Below, in pieces: positions 1-6,114 of a stretch of 10,815 nucleotides of DNA. Each line of letters begins with the position of its first letter. The first letter of the stretch is position 1. Made by a program: the position numbers and the translations under genes. Below the pieces are notes generated by a model. It made no database searches, had not been told where the DNA came from, and saw only the letters and a list, made by a program, of their open reading frames with translations. The stretch is taken from the NCBI GenBank assembly GCA_035656335.1, contig DASRSS010000144.1, positions 1 to 10,815 on the forward strand, given 5' to 3'. The stretch is from DASRSS01 sp035656335 (lineage in GTDB: Bacteria > Actinomycetota > Actinomycetes > Mycobacteriales > Jatrophihabitantaceae).

Positions 1-41
1 GCCGGAAGCCGAGCACCCGAGCGCCAACAGCCCACCACTGT

Positions 42-145
42 CGAGTGGCCACCTACGCACCCGGTGGCCACCTACGCGCCGAGTGGCCACCTATAACCGG
101 CCACTCGACCTATAACCGGCCACTCGACGCGAATGTGGCCACTCG
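42..145. repeat. 19-bp-period array with inverted GTGGCCAC motifs
   Basis: GTGGCCACCTA occurs three times, at 45-55, 64-74 and 83-93, exactly 19 bp apart. The phase continues in a perfect 19-bp direct repeat, CCTATAACCGGCCACTCGA, at 90-108 and 109-127. GTGGCCACTCG at 135-145 is the inverse complement of CGAGTGGCCAC at 42-52 and 80-90, so the array contains both orientations of a core that is itself palindromic (GTGGCCAC). It lies just past the stop of the ylbL gene. Multiple short terminal repeats built on GTGGCCACT are, from memory, common at the ends of actinobacterial IS21-family elements, which would place a transposase to the left of the window. An iteron or operator array is the alternative. 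The repeats are seen directly; their identity is inferred. Confidence 0.8.
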
Positions 146-174
146 CGGAGGAGCTGCGACGCGAGCCGGTCGGA

Positions 175-1263
175 TCAGCAGTGCGGGACGGGCTGTCCGG
201 CGTTGAGCGCCTTCAGGTCGGCGACTGCCTCGCTGAGCTTGCTGACCTTGACCACCTGCAGCCCGGACGGAATCGCGCCGCGCACGTCCGCGCAGTTGCC
301 CGCCGGCGCGAGGAACACCGTGGCGCCCGCCTTGCGCGCGGCGATCATCTTCAGCTGGATCCCGCCGATCGGGCCGACGTTCCCATCCGGGTCGATGGTG
401 CCGGTGCCGGCGATGAACTTGCCGTGGGTGAGATCGACCGAGCCGATCTTGTCCATGATCCCGAGCGCGAACATCATTCCGGCGGACGGGCCACCGATCT
501 GATTGCCGAGTCCCAGGTCGACCGTGAACGGCAGCAGGCACGCCTTGCCCTGCGGGACGCTGATGCCGAGACCCGCCCCCTTCTTCTTCTCCGGCGGCTT
601 GCCGAGCGTCACAGACACCGTGCGTTGCGCACCCGCGCGCTCGACCACGACCGGGACGGTCTTGCCGGGCGTCTCGGACTGCATGACCGAGCTGAGCTGG
701 TTGTAGTCGCCGGTCGGACGGCCGTCGACGGAGATCAGCTGATCGCCGAGCTGCAGGTGGCCGTCCGCGGGACCGCCGGACGTCACGGACAGCACGCCGA
801 ACGCCTTCGGGTAGCCGAGCTGGCAAGCGGCGGCCTCGGTCGCGCTGTCCTGCGACGCGGCGAACTCCTGGCTGTTCTGCTGGTTCGTCTGCTGTTCGGT
901 CTGTCCCGGCGGGTACACGGCCGCCTTGGGCACCACGACCTTGTCGTGCGCGAGCCAGCCGACGATGGCGTCGAACGCGGTCATCGGCGCCGTCGAGACG
1001 TCGACGGTCGTCATGTTCAGGTGCCCGCTCGTGTCGTTCGCGGGGTGGCCCTTGATCACGATGATCGCGTTGCCCTGACCGTCCGTTCCGAGCGTGTTGA
1101 ACGTCGGGCCCGGCGACAGCTCGACGTACGGCACCGGCATCGTGATCGCCAGCACGAACAGCACGAGGAACACGACCAGCGCGGCCAGCAGCGCCCGGAC
1201 GCGACGGCTCAGGCGCAGGAAGCCGCGCACGCCCGGGATCGCGAACCGCGACGGGGAAGACAT
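175..1263 (-). CDS. ylbL: YlbL family PDZ / Lon-like serine protease
   Basis: A membrane-anchored protease of 362 aa. It has a short basic N-terminus, one transmembrane helix at about residues 23-41, a PDZ domain around 152-221 (containing GDQLISVDG), and a C-terminal Lon-type S16 protease domain. In that domain Ser260, within GGPSAG, and Lys305, within GGIQLK, form the expected Ser-Lys dyad. The topology puts the protease domain outside the cytoplasm. It has no AAA+ domain, as is usual for the YlbL group. The ATG at 1263 is chosen because it begins the charged segment before the membrane helix and has the -10-like TAGGCT exactly 7 bp upstream (1271-1276), which suggests a leaderless transcript. 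A 70-aa membrane protein gene lies 35 bp upstream on the same strand. Substrates are unknown; regulated membrane or secreted proteolysis is the family expectation. Confidence 0.93.
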   Translation of the reverse strand: MSSPSRFAIPGVRGFLRLSRRVRALLAALVVFLVLFVLAITMPVPYVELSPGPTFNTLGTDGQGNAIIVIKGHPANDTSGHLNMTTVDVSTAPMTAFDAIVGWLAHDKVVVPKAAVYPPGQTEQQTNQQNSQEFAASQDSATEAAACQLGYPKAFGVLSVTSGGPADGHLQLGDQLISVDGRPTGDYNQLSSVMQSETPGKTVPVVVERAGAQRTVSVTLGKPPEKKKGAGLGISVPQGKACLLPFTVDLGLGNQIGGPSAGMMFALGIMDKIGSVDLTHGKFIAGTGTIDPDGNVGPIGGIQLKMIAARKAGATVFLAPAGNCADVRGAIPSGLQVVKVSKLSEAVADLKALNAGQPVPHC

Positions 1264-1270
1264 GGCGCGC

Positions 1271-1276
1271 AGCCTA
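1271..1276 (-). promoter_or_regulatory. -10-like hexamer TAGGCT, 7 bp before the ylbL ATG
   Basis: On the minus strand TAGGCT is followed by 7 bases and then the ATG at 1263. This fits the actinobacterial TAnnnT -10 element with transcription starting at or next to the A of ATG. No Shine-Dalgarno sequence is visible in the same stretch. It lies in the 35-bp gap after the 70-aa gene, so ylbL could have its own leaderless promoter even though it follows a gene on the same strand. No convincing -35 was identified. Confidence 0.5.
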
Positions 1277-1298
1277 TCGGCCGCGGTTGTGCACGAGT

Positions 1299-1511
1299 TC
1301 AGTCCGGCACAGCGCCGAGATCCGGCGGCGCCACCCGCTCGGTGCCGCGCGCCGGGACCGTGAGCGCGTCGAGATAGTCCCGGTGCGCCTGCATCGCGTC
1401 GACGGTGTCCGCACGCTTCGCCGGACGCGTCCGGCGCGCCGTCCACCACGTGCCGACGGCCGCGAGCACCGTTGCCGCGATCGGCGCCGCGAGCCAGAAC
1501 GCCCATGCCAT
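1299..1511 (-). CDS. Small single-pass membrane protein (70 aa), unknown function
   Basis: The protein starts MAWAFWLAAPIAATVLAAV, one hydrophobic helix at residues 2-20, followed by WW and a basic TARRTRPAKR stretch. By the positive-inside rule the rest should be cytoplasmic. The C-terminal half contains AMQAHRDYLDALTVPARG, which resembles a tail I recall from small actinobacterial proteins found between ylbL and the DUF2342 gene. The start at 1511 is supported by TAGTTT 7 bp upstream and by the absence of any Shine-Dalgarno sequence. The nearby ATG at 1506 is in another frame. It is divergent from the DUF2342 gene and 35 bp upstream of ylbL. I do not know its function; a partner of the YlbL protease is possible by position only. 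Confidence 0.72.
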   Translation of the reverse strand: MAWAFWLAAPIAATVLAAVGTWWTARRTRPAKRADTVDAMQAHRDYLDALTVPARGTERVAPPDLGAVPD

Positions 1512-1518
1512 GCGGGGA

Positions 1519-1524
1519 AAACTA
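1519..1524 (-). promoter_or_regulatory. -10-like hexamer TAGTTT for the 70-aa membrane protein gene
   Basis: TAGTTT, then TCCCCGC, then the ATG at 1511 on the minus strand. The TAnnnT match with a 7-bp gap would place the transcript start on the initiation codon. The sequence just upstream of the start has no purine-rich Shine-Dalgarno element. A -35 hexamer at the usual distance is not obvious; TTGCGC lies 24 bp upstream, which is too far. Confidence 0.5.
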
Positions 1525-1588
1525 CCCGCTCGCAGCTGTTCGCCCAGCGCGCAACGCGGAACGATCGGCGGCGCTCGTGCGTCGCTAC

Positions 1589-1594
1589 TACCGT
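1589..1594 (+). promoter_or_regulatory. -10-like hexamer TACCGT, 7 bp before the DUF2342 gene ATG
   Basis: TACCGT is followed by GAACGAT and the ATG at 1602, the same TAnnnT-N7-ATG layout as the divergent genes on the other strand. No Shine-Dalgarno sequence is present. The back-to-back -10 elements (1519-1524 minus and 1589-1594 plus) leave about 65 bp between them, so the two promoters share a compact divergent control region. Confidence 0.5.
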
Positions 1595-1601
1595 GAACGA
1601 T

Positions 1602-2900
1602 ATGACGAACCTGCCGTTCGGTTTCGGGCCTGGGTCCGGCGACCCCGGTGACTTCTCCGGCCAGATGCCGCTCTTCGCCGAGCTGCAGAAGCTGCTGTCC
1701 TGGTCGGGAGGCCCGGTCAACTGGGACCTCGCCAAGCAGCTGGCCGTGTCGACGCTGGCCGGCGCGAACCGTCCGGTGGACGCGTCCGAGCGCGCTGCGG
1801 TGGCCGACGCCGTCCGGCTGGCCGACCTGTGGCTCGACGAGGCGACCGAGCTGCCGTCGGGCGTGCACGCGGTCGAGTCGTGGACGCGGCTGGAGTGGCT
1901 GGAGCGCACCCTGCCGGTGTGGTCCGCGCTGTGCGACCCGGTCGCGGCGCGCGTCGTCGCCGCCATGGGCTCGGCCATCCCCGCCGAGCAGCTACAGGCG
2001 ATGGGCGCGGGCAACCCGCTCGCCGGGATCATGAACCAGGTCGGCGGCCTGATGTTCGGCGCGCAGGTCGGCCAGGGCATCGGCGCGCTGGCCCGCGAGG
2101 TCGTCTCGGCCACCGACATCGGCATCCCGCTCGGTCCCGAGGGCGTCGCCGCGCTCGTCCCGGAGAACGTCGCCGAGTTCGGCGAGGGACTGCAGCGGCC
2201 TGCCGAGGAGGTCCGGCTCTACCTGGCGCTGCGCGAAGCCGCGCACCAGCGGCTGTTCACGCACGTGCCGTGGCTGCGCCAGCGGCTGCTCGAGGCCGTC
2301 GAGAGCTACGCCCGCGGCATCACGATCGACATGTCCGCGATCGAACGCGCGATGGGCGAGGTCGATCCGACCAACCCCGAGAGCGTGCAGAACGCGCTGT
2401 CCGGCGGCCTGTTCGAGCCGCAGACGACGCCCGAGCAGCAGGCCGCGCTGCGCCGCCTCGAGACACTGCTCGCTCTCGTCGAGGGCTGGGTGGACGCCGT
2501 CGTCGCCGCGGCCGCCGGCGAGCGCATGCCCGGTGCGGAGGCGCTGCGCGAGGCGTCGCGCCGGCGCCGCGCGACGGGCGGGCCGGCCGAGCAGACGGTC
2601 GCCACCCTGGTCGGTCTGGAGCTGCGGCCGCGCCGGCTGCGCGAGGCCGCCGCCCTGTGGTGGGGCGTCACCAACAAGCACGGCATCTCCGGACGCGACG
2701 CCCTGTGGGGGCACCCGGACCTGCTGCCGACCGCCGACGACCTGGACGATCCGCTGGGCTTCGCCGACACGATGGGCGCGGACGAGCTGCTCCCGCCGGA
2801 CGAGGACACGGGCGAGGACACGGACGAGAACACGGACGAGGACACGGGCGAGGCGCCGGACGAGGATAAGGACACGGACGCCGGCGAGTCAGCCGACTGA
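1602..2900 (+). CDS. DUF2342 / Zincin_2 family putative zinc-dependent metalloprotease
   Basis: A 432-aa protein of the actinobacterial DUF2342 (Zincin_2) family, also annotated as putative hydrolase; it corresponds to M. tuberculosis Rv3195 by position. The N-terminus is Gly/Phe/Pro-rich (MTNLPFGFGPGSG, typical of the family). The mostly helical core includes GNPLAGIMNQVGGLMFGAQVGQ at 137-158 and the presumed metal-site helix REAAHQRLF at 211-219. This has His215 but not a canonical HExxH, as is normal for this group. EGWVD follows at 294-298. The final 33 residues are an acidic low-complexity tail (see the repeat entry). The start at 1602 fits the leaderless promoter; a GTG at 1593 is in frame but less likely. 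The stop overlaps the convergent metallopeptidase gene by 12 bp. The substrate is unknown, and actual peptidase activity is inferred from the family label only. Confidence 0.9.
   Translation: MTNLPFGFGPGSGDPGDFSGQMPLFAELQKLLSWSGGPVNWDLAKQLAVSTLAGANRPVDASERAAVADAVRLADLWLDEATELPSGVHAVESWTRLEWLERTLPVWSALCDPVAARVVAAMGSAIPAEQLQAMGAGNPLAGIMNQVGGLMFGAQVGQGIGALAREVVSATDIGIPLGPEGVAALVPENVAEFGEGLQRPAEEVRLYLALREAAHQRLFTHVPWLRQRLLEAVESYARGITIDMSAIERAMGEVDPTNPESVQNALSGGLFEPQTTPEQQAALRRLETLLALVEGWVDAVVAAAAGERMPGAEALREASRRRRATGGPAEQTVATLVGLELRPRRLREAAALWWGVTNKHGISGRDALWGHPDLLPTADDLDDPLGFADTMGADELLPPDEDTGEDTDENTDEDTGEAPDEDKDTDAGESAD
2799..2879 (+). repeat. 12-bp tandem repeat coding an acidic Asp/Glu/Thr tail
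   Basis: Consecutive 12-bp units related to GACGAGGACACG begin at 2799, 2811, 2823, 2835, 2847 and 2859, followed by a partial unit. They encode DEDT, GEDT, DENT, DEDT, GEAP, DEDK and DTD (residues 400-426 of the DUF2342 protein). The tail should be disordered and strongly negative. It contrasts with the ordered family core, and its repeat number is a likely slippage site that varies among relatives. Confidence 0.85.
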
Positions 2901-3512
2901 GCCGGCCGACTCCCCGCCGTCGAACGCCGCGACCCCCTCGACGTCGCCGTCGAGGTCGTCCGCGAACGACAGTCCGGCCGCCGCGCTGACCCCGTCCAGG
3001 TAGCCGCGGGCCCGCTCGGTGCGCGGATAGCGGTCGACCAGCGCCCAGAACCGCGGCCCGTGGCCGGGCACGATCAGGTGGGCCAGCTCGTGCACCAGCA
3101 CGTAGTCCTGCACCCAATCCGGCATCTGCTGCAGCCGCTCGGACATCCGGATCGTCCCGTCGGCCGGCGTGCACGAGGCCCAACGGGTGCGCATCGTCCC
3201 CACCCAGCGCACGCTGGCCGGCCGGGCCCGACCGTCCAGGTAGCGGGCCGACAGTTGCTCGGCGCGGCGGGCCAGCGCGGTGTCGGACGGCGACCGGCGC
3301 CGCCCGCGCGGGCCCGTGCCGTCCAGCCGGGCGAGCATCGCGGCCACCCACTCCTGCTCCTGGGCGCGGGTGAACCGGGCCGGGATCAGCACCACCGTGC
3401 GATCACCGTCGCGGTACGCCTGCACAGTGCGCCGCCGCTTGGCGCTGCGCCGCACCTCAACCTTGCGGGGATCCGGTCGATCGCTCCGCTGCTGGTCCAC
3501 GCTGTCGGGCAC
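2889..3512 (-). CDS. YgjP-like (DUF45) M48-type zinc metallopeptidase
   Basis: A 207-aa soluble protein with HELAH at 141-145 followed by His151 in the HGPRFWALV context. This is the zinc-ligand arrangement of the YgjP/DUF45 (WLM-like) family. The preceding segments RTRWASCTPADGTIRMSERL (109-128) and LQQMPDWVQDYVLVHELAH match the family's usual lead-in to the metal site. The N-terminal 30 residues are basic and probably disordered (DPRKVEVRRSAKRRRTV). The start is a GTG at 3512 with TAGCGT 6 bp upstream (3519-3524) and no Shine-Dalgarno sequence. The 3' end overlaps the end of the DUF2342 gene on the opposite strand. No signal peptide is visible, so a cytoplasmic location is expected. The substrate is unknown. 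Confidence 0.92.
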   Translation of the reverse strand: MPDSVDQQRSDRPDPRKVEVRRSAKRRRTVQAYRDGDRTVVLIPARFTRAQEQEWVAAMLARLDGTGPRGRRRSPSDTALARRAEQLSARYLDGRARPASVRWVGTMRTRWASCTPADGTIRMSERLQQMPDWVQDYVLVHELAHLIVPGHGPRFWALVDRYPRTERARGYLDGVSAAAGLSFADDLDGDVEGVAAFDGGESAGSVG

Positions 3513-3518
3513 GCCGCA

Positions 3519-3524
3519 ACGCTA
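3519..3524 (-). promoter_or_regulatory. -10-like hexamer TAGCGT, 6 bp before the YgjP-like gene GTG
   Basis: TAGCGT, then TGCGGC, then the GTG start at 3512 on the minus strand, a fourth TAnnnT-N6/7-start layout in this window. It lies at the edge of the DnaA-box cluster; the nearest box is 23 bp upstream of the hexamer, so DnaA bound there could reach this promoter. Confidence 0.45.
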
Positions 3525-3546
3525 GCGCGCCGGGACGACAGGCCGG

Positions 3547-3684
3547 TTGTCCACAACATCCACAGCACTATCCAGACGTTGTCCACAGACTGGTGCACAG
3601 GTGTGGACATTCACTTCAGGGTTACGCATCGGCCGCCCCGCCGTTGCCCCGCGTTCACCCGCAACCGTCCACACTTGTGGATAA
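3547..3684. promoter_or_regulatory. Cluster of DnaA-box-like sequences
   Basis: Three exact DnaA boxes lie within 138 bp: TTGTCCACA at 3547-3555 and 3579-3587 (the actinobacterial form) and TTATCCACA, read on the minus strand, at 3676-3684. Near matches are ACATCCACA (3556-3564, directly abutting the first box), CTATCCAGA (3568-3576), ATGTCCACA on the minus strand (3602-3610, one mismatch) and CCGTCCACA (3665-3673). The last faces the TTATCCACA box across 2 bp. The stretch is more AT-rich than its surroundings and sits between the divergent YgjP-like and ThiF-like genes. It could titrate DnaA, act as a DnaA-responsive promoter region, or be a secondary replication-control site. No dnaA, dnaN or rep gene is in the window, so a chromosomal origin is unlikely. 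The boxes are seen directly; function is inferred. Confidence 0.7.
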
Positions 3685-3721
3685 CCGTGGGAATTACGAC
3701 ATTCGGTGCGACAGTGACGTC

Positions 3722-4807
3722 ATGGCCGCGCGACGTCCCCCGCTCCCCGATCGCATCCTGCACCCTGCCGCCCGGGCCCTGTGGCGACCGGACAGCACCC
3801 TGCAGCTCGAGCTCGGCGACCGAGCCGTGATCGTCCCGGCCGACGGCGTGGACGCGGTCCGCCCGGTCCTCGGGCACCACCGCCAGCCGGCGCCCGCCCC
3901 CTCGGCGGCGCCGCCCGCGCCAGGTTCCCGCCACGACGTGGTGCAGGAGCTGACCGAGGCCGGCTACCTGTGGCCGGCCGACGACGCCGGCGTGCTCGCC
4001 CCATCCGGACCGGACGGCGCGAGCCCGCGGCTGTCCCCGCCCCGCCCGCACCTGGCCGGCGAGCTGCGGGCGATGACGGTGCGGCACGGCGAGCAGGCGG
4101 CCGAACTGCTCCACGCCCGGCGGCACGTCGTGGTGGTCGTGCAGGGCGACAACCGGGCCGGCCCGCTCGTCGCGTCCCTGCTCGGCGCGGCCGGCGTGGG
4201 GCACGTTTACCTGTCGGACGCCAAGCTGGTCCGGATGCACCAGTGCCTGCCGGGCGGGATCGGCCCGCAGGACGAGGGCCGCTCGTTCGGGGCGGCCGCG
4301 GCGGCGGCGGTGCAGCGCGCCGCGCCCCAGACGAACGTCCGATGCCCGCCGGCTCACGAGTCCCCCGACCTGGTCGTGCTCGCCTACGACGAGCCGATCG
4401 ACCCGGACCACCGCGCGGCGCTGCACGCGCACGGCCACGCGCACCTGCCGGTCCGGCTCGCGCCCGACCACGGCGTGGTCGGCCCGCTGGTGATTCCGGG
4501 GTTGACCAGCTGTCTGCGCTGCGCCGACCTGCACCGTCTCGACCGCGATCCGGCCTGGACGGCGCTGGCGGTCCAACTGAGCACGCCGCCGCGCACCGGG
4601 TCGGCGTCGCCGGTCACGCTCGCGGCCACGTTGGCGGCGGTCGCGGCCGGTCAGGCGCTCGCCTACCTGGACGGCGAGCAACCCGCCACGATCGACGGAA
4701 CCGTCGAGCAGCACCTGCCGGACTGGCGGCTGCGGCGCCGCAGCTGGCCGGTGCATCCGGACTGCGACTGCTGCCGCGACCCGGCGTTCGGCAGAATGGG
4801 AGGGTGA
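3722..4807 (+). CDS. Degenerate ThiF/E1-like protein with paired C-terminal cysteines
   Basis: A 361-aa protein of the actinobacterial ThiF-like group that sits before the ABC1 kinase. The N-terminal part starts DRILHPAARALWRPDSTLQLEL, like proteins annotated as TOMM leader-peptide-binding or ThiF family. The Rossmann-like strand VVVVVQGDNRAGPLVASLLGAAGVGHV (136-162) occupies the place of the E1 GxGxxG loop but reads QGDNRAG, so ATP binding is doubtful. The C-terminus has C264-x2-C267 and C348-x-C350-C351, a plausible split zinc site as in E1-type folds. The start at 3722 follows a GACAGT hexamer 6 bp upstream, a weaker leaderless match. The stop overlaps the next start by 4 bp (GTGA at 4804-4807), so the two are translationally coupled. 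No YcaO gene or precursor peptide is nearby. The function is unknown; an adenylating or substrate-binding role is conjecture. Confidence 0.8.
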   Translation: MAARRPPLPDRILHPAARALWRPDSTLQLELGDRAVIVPADGVDAVRPVLGHHRQPAPAPSAAPPAPGSRHDVVQELTEAGYLWPADDAGVLAPSGPDGASPRLSPPRPHLAGELRAMTVRHGEQAAELLHARRHVVVVVQGDNRAGPLVASLLGAAGVGHVYLSDAKLVRMHQCLPGGIGPQDEGRSFGAAAAAAVQRAAPQTNVRCPPAHESPDLVVLAYDEPIDPDHRAALHAHGHAHLPVRLAPDHGVVGPLVIPGLTSCLRCADLHRLDRDPAWTALAVQLSTPPRTGSASPVTLAATLAAVAAGQALAYLDGEQPATIDGTVEQHLPDWRLRRRSWPVHPDCDCCRDPAFGRMGG

Positions 4808-6114
4808 CCGACATCCCGCAGCGGCGCGTGGCCCGGACCGCACGGCTCGCCTCGCTCCCGCTGGGGGTGGCCGGGCGCGCCACGATCGGGCTGGGCCGGC
4901 GGATGACCGGCCGCTCCGCCGAGGACATCACCGCGGACCTGCAGGCCCGCACCGCCGAACAGCTGTTCACCGTGCTCGGCGAACTCAAGGGCGGCGCGAT
5001 GAAGCTCGGCCAGGCGCTGTCGGTGTTCGAGGCCGCGCTGCCCGAGGAGTCCGCCGCGCCCTACCGGGAGGCGCTCACCAAGCTGCAGGAGGCCGCGCCG
5101 CCGATGCCGGCCGCGACCGTCCACCAGGTCCTGGACGAGCAGTTCGGCCGCAGCTGGCCGGACCGGTTCACCTCCTTCGATGACGTTCCCGCCGCCGCGG
5201 CGAGCATCGGCCAGGTGCACAAGGCGGTCTGGGCGGACGGGCGCGAGGTCGCGGTCAAGCTGCAGTACCCCGGGGCGGGACCGGCGCTGCTTGCCGACTT
5301 CACGCAGCTGTCCCGGCTGGCGTGGCTGTTCGCGCGGCTGTCTCCCGGGCTGGAGGTCAAGCCGCTGCTGGCCGAGCTTAAGGAGCGCGTCCTGGAGGAG
5401 CTGGACTACACGCTCGAGGCGCAGTCGCAGCGCGCATTCGCGGCCGCGTACGCTGGCGACCCGGACATCGTCATCCCGCGCGTGGTCGCCAGCGCGCCGA
5501 AGGCGGTCGTCACCGAATGGCTGGACGGCACGCCGTTGTCGCGGATCATCGCCGACGGCACGCAGGACGAGCGCGACCGCGCCGGCAGCCTGCTCGCGCT
5601 GCTGCACTACTCGGCGCCCGAGCGCGCCGGGCTGTTGCACGCGGACCCGCATCCCGGCAACTTCCGCATCACCGCGGACGGCCGGCTCGGCGTCGTCGAC
5701 TTCGGTGCCGTCGCCCGGCTGCCGGACGGCTCCCCCGAGCCGCTGGGCCGGCTGACCCGGCTGGCGCTGGACGGCGACGGGCCCGCGCTGGTGACGATGA
5801 TGCGCGAGCTGGGCTTCATCCGTCCGGGTGTCGAGCTGGACGCCGAAGCGGTGATGGACTACTTCGGTCCGGTGCTGGACCCGCTGCGCAGCGACACGTT
5901 CACGTTCTCGCGCGAGTGGATGCGCCGGCAGGCCGCGCGCATCGGCGACCCGCGCAGCGAGGAGGCCAAGGTGGGTCGGATGCTGAACCTGCCGCCGACG
6001 TACCTGCTGATCCACCGGGTGACGATCGGCTCGATCGGCATCCTGTGCCAGCTCGGCGCGACCGCCGCGTTCCGTCCGCTCGCCGAGCGCTGGCAGCCGG
6101 GGTTCGCGCGATGA
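4804..6114 (+). CDS. ABC1/AarF/UbiB family atypical protein-kinase-like ATPase
   Basis: A 436-aa protein with all the hallmark ABC1 (UbiB/ADCK) motifs in order: KxGQ as KLGQ at 67-70 in the N-terminal extension, the Ala-rich loop AAAAS at 130-134 replacing the Gly-rich P-loop, Lys152 in VAVKLQYPG, a helix with EELDY at 198-202, the catalytic-loop equivalent HADPHPGNF at 279-287, and the metal-binding DFG at 299-301. Family members act as ATPases in isoprenoid-quinone and lipid metabolism rather than as conventional protein kinases. Its position before whiB7 corresponds to M. tuberculosis Rv3197. The start is a GTG overlapping the previous stop (GTGA); a GGGAGG tract abuts the codon, too close for a standard Shine-Dalgarno sequence, so re-initiation is likely. 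Its stop overlaps the next start by ATGA. No membrane helix is obvious. Confidence 0.93.
   Translation: MTDIPQRRVARTARLASLPLGVAGRATIGLGRRMTGRSAEDITADLQARTAEQLFTVLGELKGGAMKLGQALSVFEAALPEESAAPYREALTKLQEAAPPMPAATVHQVLDEQFGRSWPDRFTSFDDVPAAAASIGQVHKAVWADGREVAVKLQYPGAGPALLADFTQLSRLAWLFARLSPGLEVKPLLAELKERVLEELDYTLEAQSQRAFAAAYAGDPDIVIPRVVASAPKAVVTEWLDGTPLSRIIADGTQDERDRAGSLLALLHYSAPERAGLLHADPHPGNFRITADGRLGVVDFGAVARLPDGSPEPLGRLTRLALDGDGPALVTMMRELGFIRPGVELDAEAVMDYFGPVLDPLRSDTFTFSREWMRRQAARIGDPRSEEAKVGRMLNLPPTYLLIHRVTIGSIGILCQLGATAAFRPLAERWQPGFAR

Noticed and set aside
42..145. CRISPR array
   Set aside because: The units are 19 bp with no unique spacers between them, and no cas genes are present; it is a short-period repeat.
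133..1377. Plus-strand 414-codon frame opposite ylbL
   Set aside because: The opposite strand encodes a full PDZ/Lon-like protease; the plus frame yields only basic, repetitive composition.
3547..3684. Chromosomal or plasmid replication origin
   Set aside because: DnaA boxes are present, but no dnaA, dnaN, recF, parAB or rep gene lies nearby, and I see no extended AT-rich unwinding region. A DnaA-binding cluster is the more careful call.
3722..4807. RiPP (TOMM) biosynthetic cluster because of the ThiF-like protein
   Set aside because: No YcaO cyclodehydratase, dehydrogenase or precursor peptide occurs in the flanks; the neighbours are an ABC1 kinase and a transhydrogenase.
4663..6015. Minus-strand 450-codon frame opposite the ABC1 kinase
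   Set aside because: It overlaps a gene with complete ABC1 motifs. The translated product is Gln/Arg/Val-rich without recognisable features and there is no ribosome site.
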